A stretch of 64,000 nt of DNA from Pseudoalteromonas distincta (GTDB lineage Bacteria; Pseudomonadota; Gammaproteobacteria; Enterobacterales; Alteromonadaceae): assembly GCF_000814675.1 (NCBI RefSeq), contig NZ_JWIG01000016.1, positions 62,001 to 126,000 of the forward strand, given 5' to 3'. A model generated the notes under the pieces. The model ran no database searches, was not told where the DNA came from, and saw nothing but the letters and a program-made list of their open reading frames with translations. This document shows positions 45,616 through 54,109 of this stretch, in pieces. How positions within the stretch are numbered: position 1 is the stretch's first letter; each line of letters starts with the position of its first letter. The translations under genes were made by a program, and so were the position numbers.

Positions 45616-46602
45616 TTAGTCGTTAGGGTACACAACCCCAAGCTGTTTGCGCGCTTCATCAAGAACGCTCATTACGTTACTGGCTAAAATGTGCGTATTA
45701 ACTGGTGACTCAAGGATATTTTGCTTCACTAATGCCATAAAATGTTCAACTTCGTATTTCATAAAGTGCTCATCAAACGGCTGGGATATAACCTCTACCT
45801 CACCATTATTAGCAATAAACTCCACCTTTTTAAGTTGCGATACCGCTTCTATACGTATGCGCCCAAGCTCGCCTTGTATTTCGGTTATGTTGTCGCCTTG
45901 CGATATTTTGGAGTAACTAATAACGGCTTGTTTATCAGCGTAGTTTAGTAATACATCGCCCGCACCATCTACACCAGTATCAAGCAATACGCCACTGGCA
46001 CTCACGCTTTTTGGTGCCCCCCAAAGTGCAATTAATAAATACAGTGGGTAAATCCCTAAATCAACTAAAGCGCCGTTAGCAAACTCGGGAAAAAATGTGT
46101 TTGGGCGTTCGCCATTTTTATACTTATCGTAACGCGATGAGTATTGACTGTACTGGCCAATATATTTACGTGGTGTGCCAATTTTTACCATTGCCTGTTG
46201 CAGCCGTTCAAAGTTAGGCAAGTGAGTGGTCATCATGGCTTCCATGTAAAGGCGCTGATGCTTTTTTGCTGTAGCTATAATGCTTGCAAGCTCTTTAGAA
46301 TTGGCAGCTGATGGTTTTTCGCCAAGGACATGTTTACCCGCTTCTAGACACATAATGGCATATTGTTTGTGTAAGCTGTTAGGGGCGGCTATGTAGACAG
46401 CATCGACATGTTTATCTTGGCAAACTTGTTCGATTGAGGTGAAAATTTTTGCTTGTGCATTTTGTGGGTGTTTGGCTAAAAACGCTTCGCCGCTAGATAC
46501 TGCGCGCGAGCACACCCCATATAAATTAAAATCGTTTAACGTATTTGCAGCGGCTAACAATGTGTCGCTAATAAAATTGGTGCCAACAATAACAAAGTTC
46601 AT
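45616..46602 (-). CDS. Gfo/Idh/MocA-family oxidoreductase
   Basis: 328 residues from the ATG at 46602, chosen because AAGGAG lies five bases upstream (an in-frame GTG six bases earlier overlaps it). The N-terminal Rossmann domain (MNFVIVGTNFISDTLLAAAN) binds NAD(P). The family EKP motif is present in GKHVLGEKPSAAN, followed by a C-terminal alpha/beta domain with VDLGIYPLYLL. It oxidises or reduces a sugar-like or inositol-like substrate; which one is not clear. It sits 40 bp after the AraC-type regulator's stop, in the same direction. Confidence 0.88.
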   Translation of the reverse strand: MNFVIVGTNFISDTLLAAANTLNDFNLYGVCSRAVSSGEAFLAKHPQNAQAKIFTSIEQVCQDKHVDAVYIAAPNSLHKQYAIMCLEAGKHVLGEKPSAANSKELASIIATAKKHQRLYMEAMMTTHLPNFERLQQAMVKIGTPRKYIGQYSQYSSRYDKYKNGERPNTFFPEFANGALVDLGIYPLYLLIALWGAPKSVSASGVLLDTGVDGAGDVLLNYADKQAVISYSKISQGDNITEIQGELGRIRIEAVSQLKKVEFIANNGEVEVISQPFDEHFMKYEVEHFMALVKQNILESPVNTHILASNVMSVLDEARKQLGVVYPND

Positions 46603-46642
46603 GCTCACTCCTTAGCTTAAATAAAAATAATAATAAGAGTGT

Positions 46643-47653
46643 TTAGTTTAACATTTTTTTAGTCCTATATGCGCTAGGGGAGCACCCAAACCAGCGTTTA
46701 ACATTAACACTTAGTGTTGCTTGTTCCTGATACCCTAAAAGCTCAGATATGGTTGATATTGTAAATTGGTTTTGCGCTAAATAGTGTGCAGCTAAAGCGC
46801 GACGAGTGGCATCTTTTAGTTTTACAAAACTCGTATTATGTTTGATAAGTTCTCGATGCAGAGTACGCGGGTGCATACCCAGCGCAGCTGAAATAGTTTG
46901 GTTACTACATTGATAAATAGGAAGCATAGGCCTAATTAGCGCACTAACTTGGTTGGGCAACGGTTGTGTGTGTTCTTTGTTTTTTGCCAAGAAGCTTAGC
47001 GCTGCTTGTACTTTATTTAGTTTAGGGTGATCAAGCTCAAGAGTTAAATCACTTTTTGAGATTATAATGCCAGCGCTGTTGCGATGCTCTATAACGTTAC
47101 AACCAAAGTAAGTGTTATAGGCACGAGTATTAGTACTTAACTTTTTTGGCAAAAATATATTAATTGGTTTGCAGCGGTTATTACTCAGCTTTTTAATAAC
47201 AGCTAATGCTAAACCAATGGTTAGCTCAATGACTTGGTTTATGTGCGGTAATGGTTTTAAATTAATTTCGAATGATAAAAACAAGCTTTTATCATTCTCT
47301 AAAGGATGCGAGTTTAAGCTAAGTGCAGGGCTGTGTAAGTAAAGGTATTTAATAACCCAATTAAGTGCATCACCTAAATTAGTACTACTTTTGGCAGCTA
47401 TTGCAATATGTCCTAAAATATCAAAATTTTGTCTACTTGCGAGCTTAAGGCCAAAACTAGAGCAATTGAACTTACAAGCACAGTATTCTAAAAGCTCAGC
47501 GTAATCTCGATAAGGTAAATATTGGTTGTCGAGATTTTTAAAGTCAACGTTACTAATATTACAGCTTTGCATTATTTCATGCGGATCGCCGCCAAATTCG
47601 CTAATTAGCGTGTCTATACCTTGTAATGACGTGGCTCTGATTAGGCTGCTCAT
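46643..47653 (-). CDS. AraC-family transcriptional regulator
   Basis: 336 residues from the ATG at 47653. The N-terminal domain is of the arabinose-binding/OruR type (SSLIRATSLQGIDTLISEFG). The C-terminal HTH domain is clear: ISAALGMHPRTLHRELIKHN, then ISTISELLGYQEQATLSVNV and KRWFGCSPSAYR. It is divergent from the GMC oxidoreductase gene with 102 bp between, so that gene is its likely target. Effector unknown. The Gfo/Idh gene downstream may be in the same transcript. Confidence 0.88.
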   Translation of the reverse strand: MSSLIRATSLQGIDTLISEFGGDPHEIMQSCNISNVDFKNLDNQYLPYRDYAELLEYCACKFNCSSFGLKLASRQNFDILGHIAIAAKSSTNLGDALNWVIKYLYLHSPALSLNSHPLENDKSLFLSFEINLKPLPHINQVIELTIGLALAVIKKLSNNRCKPINIFLPKKLSTNTRAYNTYFGCNVIEHRNSAGIIISKSDLTLELDHPKLNKVQAALSFLAKNKEHTQPLPNQVSALIRPMLPIYQCSNQTISAALGMHPRTLHRELIKHNTSFVKLKDATRRALAAHYLAQNQFTISTISELLGYQEQATLSVNVKRWFGCSPSAYRTKKMLN

Positions 47654-47755
47654 GGTTAACCCCAAATAAGTGATGTCTAAAAATATCAAGTTTTATTGGG
47701 TTTTTCTATGCACTATTACTGTTAAGGCCGTTTAAAACTTTTATTAAGGTACACC

Positions 47756-49360
47756 ATGAACAATACAACATTTGATTACATTGTGATTGGCGCAGGCAGT
47801 GGCGGCTGCGTTATGGCATCGCGCTTGTCTGAGGATAAAAATGTCAGTGTGTGTTTAATTGAAGCTGGCGGCAGCGATAAAAGTGCATTTGTGCAAATGC
47901 CAGCTGGCATAGCAGCGAGTGTGCCTTATGGCATAAATAGCTGGCATTACAATACGGTGCCACAAAAAGCGCTTAATAACCGCTGTGGTTTTGTGCCGCG
48001 TGGCAAAGTATTGGGTGGGTCAAGCTCTACCAATGCAATGGTTTACATAAGAGGTAATAAGTACGATTACGACCAATGGGCGGCTAATGGCAATACGGGA
48101 TGGGATTTTGAGAGTTTACTCCCGTACTTTATTAAAGCTGAGAACAATAAAGCGTTTATAAATAATGAGCTGCACGGAACAAAAGGCCCGCTACATGTAC
48201 AAGAGCTAAGTAACCCAAGCAATGTAAACCAATATTTTCTAAATGCCTGTGCTGAGCAGAGCGTTAATTTAAGCGACGATATAAATGGCAAAGAGCAAAG
48301 CGGTGCGCGTTTATCGCAGGTAACTCAGCACAATGGCGAGCGTTGTAGTGCAGCAAAAGCATATTTAACACCGTATTTAAACCGCCCCAATTTAACGGTA
48401 TTAACCCATAGCCACGTTAATAAAATAAATGTAACCAATAAGATAGCGCAAGGTGTGCAAATAGAGCGTAATAAAGAGGCTATTAATTTACGTGCTAAAA
48501 AAGAGGTAATACTTAGTGCTGGCGCTATTAATTCGCCGCAAATATTAATGCTTTCGGGTATTGGCCCAAAAGAGCAGTTAAGTGCACATAATATTAAGGT
48601 TCAGCACGTACTTGAAGGTGTTGGCGCTAATTTACAGGATCACTTAACGGTAGTGCCACTTTATAAATCAAAAACAAGTAAAGGCACATTTGGTATAAGC
48701 CCGCTAGGCATTGCCAGTATTTTTAAAGGGTGCGTTAATTGGTTTAGTAAACGAGAAGGGCGATTAACCAGTAACTTTGCAGAGTCGCATGCGTTTATTA
48801 AATTATTTGAAGGCTCGCCAGCGCCCGATGTGCAGCTAGAGTTTGTTATTGGGCTGGTGGACGATCATAGTCGTAAATTACACACTGGGCATGGTTACAG
48901 TATACACAGCAGTATTATGCGCCCCAAAAGCCGAGGTACTATTACATTAGCCGATAATAACCCGCAGAGTGCTCCACTTATTGACCCTAATTATTTAAGC
49001 CATTCAGATGATTTAACTGTAATGCTTGCAGGCCTTAAAAAAACACTCGCTATTATGCAAAGCAACGCTTTTGATAACATACGCGGTAAAATGCTCTACC
49101 CGCTTGATATAAATAATGATGATCAGCTAATTGAGTTTATACGCCAAACTGCAGATACCGAGTATCACCCAGTAGGGACATGTAAAATGGGGCAAGACTC
49201 AATGGCAGTGGTAGATACTAATTTACGAGTACACGGGGTGAGTAACTTACGCGTAGTTGATGCGTCGATTATGCCTACTATTATTACCGGCAACACAAAT
49301 GCGCCGGTAATTGCGATTGCTGAAAAAGCGGCTGATTTAATTAAACACGCAAGGGAGTAA
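47756..49360 (+). CDS. GMC-family flavin oxidoreductase
   Basis: 534 residues. The ADP-binding motif DYIVIGAGSGGCVMASRLS is at the N-terminus; GKVLGGSSSTNAMVYIRGN and EVILSAGAINSPQILMLSGI are both GMC signatures. The active-site segment EYHPVGTCKMG is followed by the C-terminal VDASIMPTIITGNTNAPVIA. It oxidises an alcohol with FAD; it resembles AlkJ/choline-dehydrogenase-like enzymes but the substrate is not known. Divergent from the AraC-type regulator. Confidence 0.9.
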   Translation: MNNTTFDYIVIGAGSGGCVMASRLSEDKNVSVCLIEAGGSDKSAFVQMPAGIAASVPYGINSWHYNTVPQKALNNRCGFVPRGKVLGGSSSTNAMVYIRGNKYDYDQWAANGNTGWDFESLLPYFIKAENNKAFINNELHGTKGPLHVQELSNPSNVNQYFLNACAEQSVNLSDDINGKEQSGARLSQVTQHNGERCSAAKAYLTPYLNRPNLTVLTHSHVNKINVTNKIAQGVQIERNKEAINLRAKKEVILSAGAINSPQILMLSGIGPKEQLSAHNIKVQHVLEGVGANLQDHLTVVPLYKSKTSKGTFGISPLGIASIFKGCVNWFSKREGRLTSNFAESHAFIKLFEGSPAPDVQLEFVIGLVDDHSRKLHTGHGYSIHSSIMRPKSRGTITLADNNPQSAPLIDPNYLSHSDDLTVMLAGLKKTLAIMQSNAFDNIRGKMLYPLDINNDDQLIEFIRQTADTEYHPVGTCKMGQDSMAVVDTNLRVHGVSNLRVVDASIMPTIITGNTNAPVIAIAEKAADLIKHARE

Positions 49361-49387
49361 TTAAATAAACAGTAGTAGGGCTATTAA

Positions 49388-50203
49388 TTAGCTATAAAAC
49401 TCATTTAGCCATTGTTGCCAATCGCTTTCAAGATGCAGCATTTGCTGATGCTTTTTAGCGTTTATATGCTTGGCTTCGTCCTCGTTTGCCACATAAGGCC
49501 CAACGCGGCATAGGGGGCAATGGTTAGATGTTAAGTATGCAGGCATTGCAAGACGCGAGCTTAATTCGCTAGTATGTTTATCGAGACTTTTTGGGCTGAA
49601 AACGTAAGTTATACCGCTGGTGTCTTTAACGTGTTTATCGCGGTCAACATTACGAATTTTATAACCTTCAAAATGGCTAATATCAAATGGGATTTGGCCT
49701 AAATAATCTGCGGTTAAACCGTTATTTAAACTCCCTTCTATATTCCACTCACGATAAGGTTTTACATCCTTTGAGGTGATGTAACAAAGCATTGGCCCAT
49801 TTTTATCAAGCGCGTATTCGTTAGCGTATTTAATAAATTGGTGCAGTAAAGCGCGGTTTAATACGTTCATGCTGGTTTGGCGCGTGTTGTTTTCAAACGC
49901 TTCACGGCCAACAAATGCAGGTATAAGCGGAAACTGAAAAATAACCACATCAAAGCTGTGCTGGTTTTCACTTAGAGCTTGCCAACATGCAGGGTTTGTT
50001 ACATCAAAACTATTAAGTACCTCAACGTTATGCGCTTTTAAGTTGCTAAGTGCATTGTGCTGGTATTTTTGCTCAATAGTAGTTTGGTCATCGTAAGTGG
50101 ATGCAACCAAAGCTTTTGGCGATAGATGAGTGTAAATAGCGTTCGAAAACGATAAATCGCCATCGCCTACGGTGAGTATTCGCCATTGAGGATTTAAATA
50201 CAT
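49388..50203 (-). CDS. BMT5-like (DUF2431) methyltransferase with C2H2 motif
   Basis: 271 residues. The N-terminal half matches the SAM-dependent Rossmann fold of the DUF2431 family (RILTVGDGDLSFSNAIY, FDVVIFQFPLI), named after the yeast rRNA m3U methyltransferase Bmt5. The C-terminal ~60 residues contain CPLC...H-x5-H (CPLCRVGPYVANEDEAKHIN then KKH), a C2H2-like zinc-binding pattern. In its neighbourhood, the gene follows a small membrane protein gene by 3 bp on the same strand. Activity and target RNA are unproven. Confidence 0.7.
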   Translation of the reverse strand: MYLNPQWRILTVGDGDLSFSNAIYTHLSPKALVASTYDDQTTIEQKYQHNALSNLKAHNVEVLNSFDVTNPACWQALSENQHSFDVVIFQFPLIPAFVGREAFENNTRQTSMNVLNRALLHQFIKYANEYALDKNGPMLCYITSKDVKPYREWNIEGSLNNGLTADYLGQIPFDISHFEGYKIRNVDRDKHVKDTSGITYVFSPKSLDKHTSELSSRLAMPAYLTSNHCPLCRVGPYVANEDEAKHINAKKHQQMLHLESDWQQWLNEFYS

Positions 50204-50206
50204 ATT

Positions 50207-50608
50207 TTATTTAGCGTTTATGTTTGTAGCAGTATTATTTATATCGCTATTTGTTTGTGAGTCTTTTGCTAGTAAACGATGAAACGCAAGTCTGGTTTTT
50301 AATCCTTCGATTGCGATTTGTTTAATAATAAGATTAAAGGTAATTAAAATGGCAAAGGCAATATGAATAGGGCCGTGAGTAAATCCTGCATCTGTATCGT
50401 ACAGTGTTAAACCGAATAGCAAAAATAAGACGACTAAAAATATTTCGAGTAATTGACTTGAATAAAAGCTTAAACGACCTTCGCTTTTATGATCTTTTTT
50501 AATGCGAATAGCACAAAAAAATGGGATCACTTTGATTTTAAATGCAGCGTTTTTTTCTACGTAGTTTTCGCCAAGTTCGTCGAGTTGTTGGCGTAGTTGG
50601 TCAATCAT
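50207..50608 (-). CDS. hypothetical membrane protein
   Basis: 133 residues with two membrane helices (LLEIFLVVLFLLFGLTLY and IHIAFAILITFNLII) and an N-terminal soluble part. No family recognised. It precedes the methyltransferase with only 3 bp between, so it is probably co-transcribed. The ATG is at 50608. Confidence 0.6.
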   Translation of the reverse strand: MIDQLRQQLDELGENYVEKNAAFKIKVIPFFCAIRIKKDHKSEGRLSFYSSQLLEIFLVVLFLLFGLTLYDTDAGFTHGPIHIAFAILITFNLIIKQIAIEGLKTRLAFHRLLAKDSQTNSDINNTATNINAK

Positions 50609-50675
50609 GGTGTGTCCTCAAATAGCAGTGCGCGGATATTACCCTATTACCACGCAATATTTAAGTTTACAGCTG

Positions 50676-51095
50676 CTATTTAGGGTAAATACTCATACCA
50701 ATAGTAAGGATATGACAAACAAACACAACAGAGGTAAGCACAAAACGCATTTTTTGATAATCTTTATGATAGGTTTGCCATTGTGGCGTGGCTTTTTCAA
50801 ATATAAGTACTAACCAAAAACTAGCGCCTAGCCAAGCCAGTGCCCACTCAGCAGGCATAAATGATAAAAATGGTACGGGTATAACAGGCAATACCGCTTT
50901 AATTGCATTGCTATAGCTTTGCTCTCCGGCGCGCCATAAGTTACCAGCCATAAATGCTAAAATGGCGATACTGTAAAAAGTAAAAAACTCCAAGTTAAGA
51001 CTATTACTGCCAAACATGAGTGGCCAACCTACACACCCTAAAAACGGGATTAAGCCTAGGTAACCTAGCTGTATATGGTTAACAAATTTTTCCAT
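50676..51095 (-). CDS. DUF3429 membrane protein
   Basis: 139 residues with four membrane helices; the pattern LGYLGLIPFLGCVGWPLMF and the glycine/Trp segment in NLWRAGEQS are typical of DUF3429. The next gene on the strand starts 67 bp on. Function unknown. Confidence 0.75.
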   Translation of the reverse strand: MEKFVNHIQLGYLGLIPFLGCVGWPLMFGSNSLNLEFFTFYSIAILAFMAGNLWRAGEQSYSNAIKAVLPVIPVPFLSFMPAEWALAWLGASFWLVLIFEKATPQWQTYHKDYQKMRFVLTSVVFVCHILTIGMSIYPK

Positions 51096-51239
51096 TACGG
51101 TGTGCCTTATATTTAATGACTTATTTGAAGCGAGGCTATTGTAGCAGTATTGCGATTAGCGGTCTTAATAATTCGCCAGCGTTCACAATTCAAATAATGC
51201 TTACGATAACAATGATTATATAGTTCAACCCAAAAAATC

Positions 51240-51261
51240 GATTGTTTTAATCTAAACAATC
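51240..51261 (+). promoter_or_regulatory. candidate OxyR-type operator before ahpC
   Basis: A perfect inverted repeat GATTGTTT-TAATCT-AAACAATC, 115 bp upstream of ahpC. The ATTG-N7-CTAA spacing resembles OxyR half-sites (ATAG-N7-CTAT), though the bases differ. The second pair of half-sites is weak. Confidence 0.45.
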
Positions 51262-51376
51262 AATTTTATTTAATTTCTCATTGGCCTTATTGTATTAATC
51301 AAGCCAACGCAGAAGGTCGTTTAAAACGAAAGCGTTGATTACTTTTAAAATACATAAACACAGATGAGGAAATACC

Positions 51377-51946
51377 ATGAGCACTTCATTAATCAATACA
51401 AAATTACAACCATTCAATGCAACCGCTTACCACAACGGTGACTTTGTAGAATTGTCTGAAAAAGATGTTCTAGGTAAATGGTCTATCTTCTTCTTTTACC
51501 CAGCAGACTTTACATTTGTATGTCCTACCGAATTAGGTGACCTTGCAGATTACTATGCACAACTTCAAGAAATGGGCGTAGAAGTTTACTCAGTATCTAC
51601 TGATACTCATTTTACTCATAAAGCATGGCATGACACGTCAGACACTATCGGTAAAATTACTTACCCAATGATTGGCGACCCAACAGGGCGTATTACACGT
51701 AGCTTTGGTGTAATGATTGAAGAAGAAGGTTTAGCACTTCGCGGTACATTTGTAATGAACCCAGAAGGCGAAATTAAAGTAATCGAAACTCACGATTTAG
51801 GAATTGGCCGAAGCGCTAAAGAACTAGTTCGTAAAGTACAAGCTGCACAATACATTGCAACTCACGATGGTGAAGTTTGCCCTGCATCTTGGCAGCCAGG
51901 TGAAGACACACTTGCACCTTCACTAGATTTAGTTGGTAAAATCTAA
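51377..51946 (+). CDS. ahpC: alkyl hydroperoxide reductase subunit C (peroxiredoxin)
   Basis: 189 residues. The typical 2-Cys AhpC motif is FYPADFTFVCPTELGDLADY with the peroxidatic Cys49. The resolving Cys lies in GEVCPASWQPG near residue 170. It reduces hydrogen peroxide and organic peroxides with electrons from AhpF. Ribosome site GATGAGGAA precedes the ATG. It is followed by a short hairpin and then ahpF. Upstream lies a palindrome that may bind OxyR. Confidence 0.95.
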   Translation: MSTSLINTKLQPFNATAYHNGDFVELSEKDVLGKWSIFFFYPADFTFVCPTELGDLADYYAQLQEMGVEVYSVSTDTHFTHKAWHDTSDTIGKITYPMIGDPTGRITRSFGVMIEEEGLALRGTFVMNPEGEIKVIETHDLGIGRSAKELVRKVQAAQYIATHDGEVCPASWQPGEDTLAPSLDLVGKI

Positions 51947-51969
51947 ATATAGGTTTACCCACTTTTATG

Positions 51970-51987
51970 AGGGCAGGTAACTGCCCT
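51970..51987 (+). terminator. attenuator-like hairpin between ahpC and ahpF
   Basis: Short stem AGGGCAG / CTGCCCT with a 4-base loop, 24 bp after the ahpC stop, followed by TTAAATC. A further GAACATTCG-type palindrome lies just beyond. Together they could lower ahpF expression relative to ahpC. Confidence 0.45.
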
Positions 51988-52101
51988 TAAATCAACGAAC
52001 ATTCGTTTGTTGATGCCTCCTATATCAATATACTTGTTTAAGCACATGCATTATTTGGCATGGGAGGCTTGCTGTTTAAATTTTCCTAAAAGGGTTAAGC
52101 C

Positions 52102-53676
52102 ATGTTAGATAACAACATAAAAAATCAATTAAAAAGCCATTTCGAATCGCTTACTCAACCTGTTGAGCTGCTTATTGCCTTGGATGACAGCAAAAAATCA
52201 GCAGAAGTAGAAAGCCTAGCAAACGATTTAGCCTCACTGAGCGATAAATTTACTGTAATAAGCAATCCTGATACAAGCGCACGTCGCCCGTCAATGGTTG
52301 TACATTCGCCTATTAAAAACACTCATGTTACGTTTGCAGGCGTACCTATGGGTCATGAATTCACAAGTTTAGTGTTAGCACTTTTGCATACTGGCGGACA
52401 CGCAAGTAAAGCTAAAAGCGAAGACATTGAGCAAATACAATCGCTTACTCAAGAGCTGAACTTTGAAGTATACATAAGTTTAAGTTGCCAAACGTGCCCG
52501 CAAGTAGTGCAAGCACTTAACACTATGGCAGCGACAAACAGTAATATTAAAGCCACCATGATTGACGGTGCATTATTTCAAGGTGAAGTAGAAGAGAGAA
52601 ATATTTTAGCTGTACCGGCTGTATATTTAAATGGCGAACCATTTAGCCAAGGTGCACTAAGCCTTACTGACATACTTAATAAAGTAGATAGCAAAGGGGC
52701 TGCTAAACAAGCAGCAGCACTAAGCGAAAAAGACGAGTTTGATGTACTTGTAGTTGGTGGCGGCCCAGCGGGTGCGTCGGCTGCAATTTACTCAGCACGA
52801 AAAGGGTTAAATACAGGCATTGTTGCCGACAGATTTGGTGGACAAGTTGCCGATACACTAGCAATAGAAAACTTTATTTCGATTAAAGCGACTGAAGGGC
52901 CTAAATTGGTTTCTCAGCTCGAAGAGCACGTTAAAGAATACGATGTTGATGTAATGCATAATCAGCGTGCAGCGGCACTTGGTTATAACAATGGTTACGA
53001 AATTACACTAGAAAATGGCGCAGTACTTAAAGCTAAGTCGCTCGTACTTGCAACTGGTGCACGCTGGCGCGAAATGAACGTACCAGGCGAGCAAGAATAT
53101 CGTGGCCACGGTGTGGCATATTGCCCACATTGCGACGGCCCTTTATTTAAAGGCAAACCTGTTGCTGTAATTGGTGGTGGTAATTCAGGTATAGAAGCGG
53201 CAATCGATTTAGCTAATATTGTGCAAAGCGTTACGGTACTTGAATTTGCAGACACACTACGAGCCGATGAAGTGCTTATTCGTAAAGCTAAAAGCATGGC
53301 TAATATTACTATTATCAAAAGTGCACAAACTACCGAAGTACTTGGTGATGGTAAAAAAGTAACTGGCTTAATGTACACAGATAGAGTGTCGGGGGAGAGC
53401 AAAGAGCTTGAACTTGCCGGTATATTTGTACAAATAGGCTTAATACCAAATACCGAGTGGTTAAAAGACAGCGACCTTGAATTAAGCAAATTTGGTGAAA
53501 TACTAATTGATGCTAAAGGCGCAACTTCATTACCTGGCATTTATGGCGCGGGGGATGCAACCAATACTCCGTTTAAACAAATTATTATTGCAATGGGCAG
53601 CGGTGCAACAGCAAGTTTAGGTGCATTTGATTATTTAATTCGTCACTCTGAAGAAGCTGATCAAAGCGCTGCTTGA
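52102..53676 (+). CDS. ahpF: alkyl hydroperoxide reductase subunit F
   Basis: 524 residues. The N-terminal thioredoxin-like domain pair carries SCQTCPQ (Cys129/Cys132). The C-terminal FAD/NADH thioredoxin-reductase-like part has the FAD motif [20 protein letters not shown], the redox pair in [11 protein letters not shown] (about 340/343) and the NAD(P) motif [17 protein letters not shown]. It passes electrons from NADH to AhpC. Same direction as ahpC, 155 bp after it, and closed by a terminator. Confidence 0.95.
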   Translation: MLDNNIKNQLKSHFESLTQPVELLIALDDSKKSAEVESLANDLASLSDKFTVISNPDTSARRPSMVVHSPIKNTHVTFAGVPMGHEFTSLVLALLHTGGHASKAKSEDIEQIQSLTQELNFEVYISLSCQTCPQVVQALNTMAATNSNIKATMIDGALFQGEVEERNILAVPAVYLNGEPFSQGALSLTDILNKVDSKGAAKQAAALSEKDEFDVLVVGGGPAGASAAIYSARKGLNTGIVADRFGGQVADTLAIENFISIKATEGPKLVSQLEEHVKEYDVDVMHNQRAAALGYNNGYEITLENGAVLKAKSLVLATGARWREMNVPGEQEYRGHGVAYCPHCDGPLFKGKPVAVIGGGNSGIEAAIDLANIVQSVTVLEFADTLRADEVLIRKAKSMANITIIKSAQTTEVLGDGKKVTGLMYTDRVSGESKELELAGIFVQIGLIPNTEWLKDSDLELSKFGEILIDAKGATSLPGIYGAGDATNTPFKQIIIAMGSGATASLGAFDYLIRHSEEADQSAA

Positions 53677-53740
53677 TGTAATTAGTAAAAACTCTCTTGA
53701 TATAACAGCAAGGCTACACCCATAGCTGTTTGTTAACCCA

Positions 53741-53769
53741 AGCCGCCCTTCTCCAAAGGCGGCTTTTTT
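53741..53769 (+). terminator. intrinsic terminator after ahpF
   Basis: Stem AGCCGCC / GGCGGCT with a 10-base loop followed by TTTTT. GC-rich; typical position 65 bp after the stop. Confidence 0.88.
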
Positions 53770-53793
53770 AATGCTTAAGAATTAGCACATGAT

Positions 53794-54051
53794 TTAATCG
53801 CACCCACCACCAGAATCGCCGCCGCAATCTGTATAAGAATGTGATGAGTTACTGCTAGAGGAAGCTGTTGAGTCACTGCCAGTATAAGCTGATGATCCAC
53901 GTGATGACTTAGCACTGATAAATGTAACTAACAGCAATACGCCTGATACGATAACTATTGTTATTGATGAGCTCCATTGCCCAGTGGAAACGCCTTTAAA
54001 TACTGCAACAATAAGGACAGTTAGTAATATAGTTCTAATTATGTTTTTCAT
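53794..54051 (-). CDS. small membrane protein with Ser-rich and Gly/Cys tail
   Basis: 85 residues with two hydrophobic segments (IIRTILLTVLIVAVF and ITIVIVSGVLLLVTFISA), followed by a Ser/Thr-rich linker (SSAYTGSDSTASSSSNSS) and the ending DCGGDSGGGCD. The tail resembles the Gly-rich cysteine ends seen on some small membrane proteins. Function unknown. The start is an ATG after AAGGAATT. Confidence 0.6.
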   Translation of the reverse strand: MKNIIRTILLTVLIVAVFKGVSTGQWSSSITIVIVSGVLLLVTFISAKSSRGSSAYTGSDSTASSSSNSSHSYTDCGGDSGGGCD

Positions 54052-54109
54052 TGTTAATTCCTTATCTAACTATATTTAGCACGCGGTTAAGTGTGCAAAG
54101 CTAATGTTT

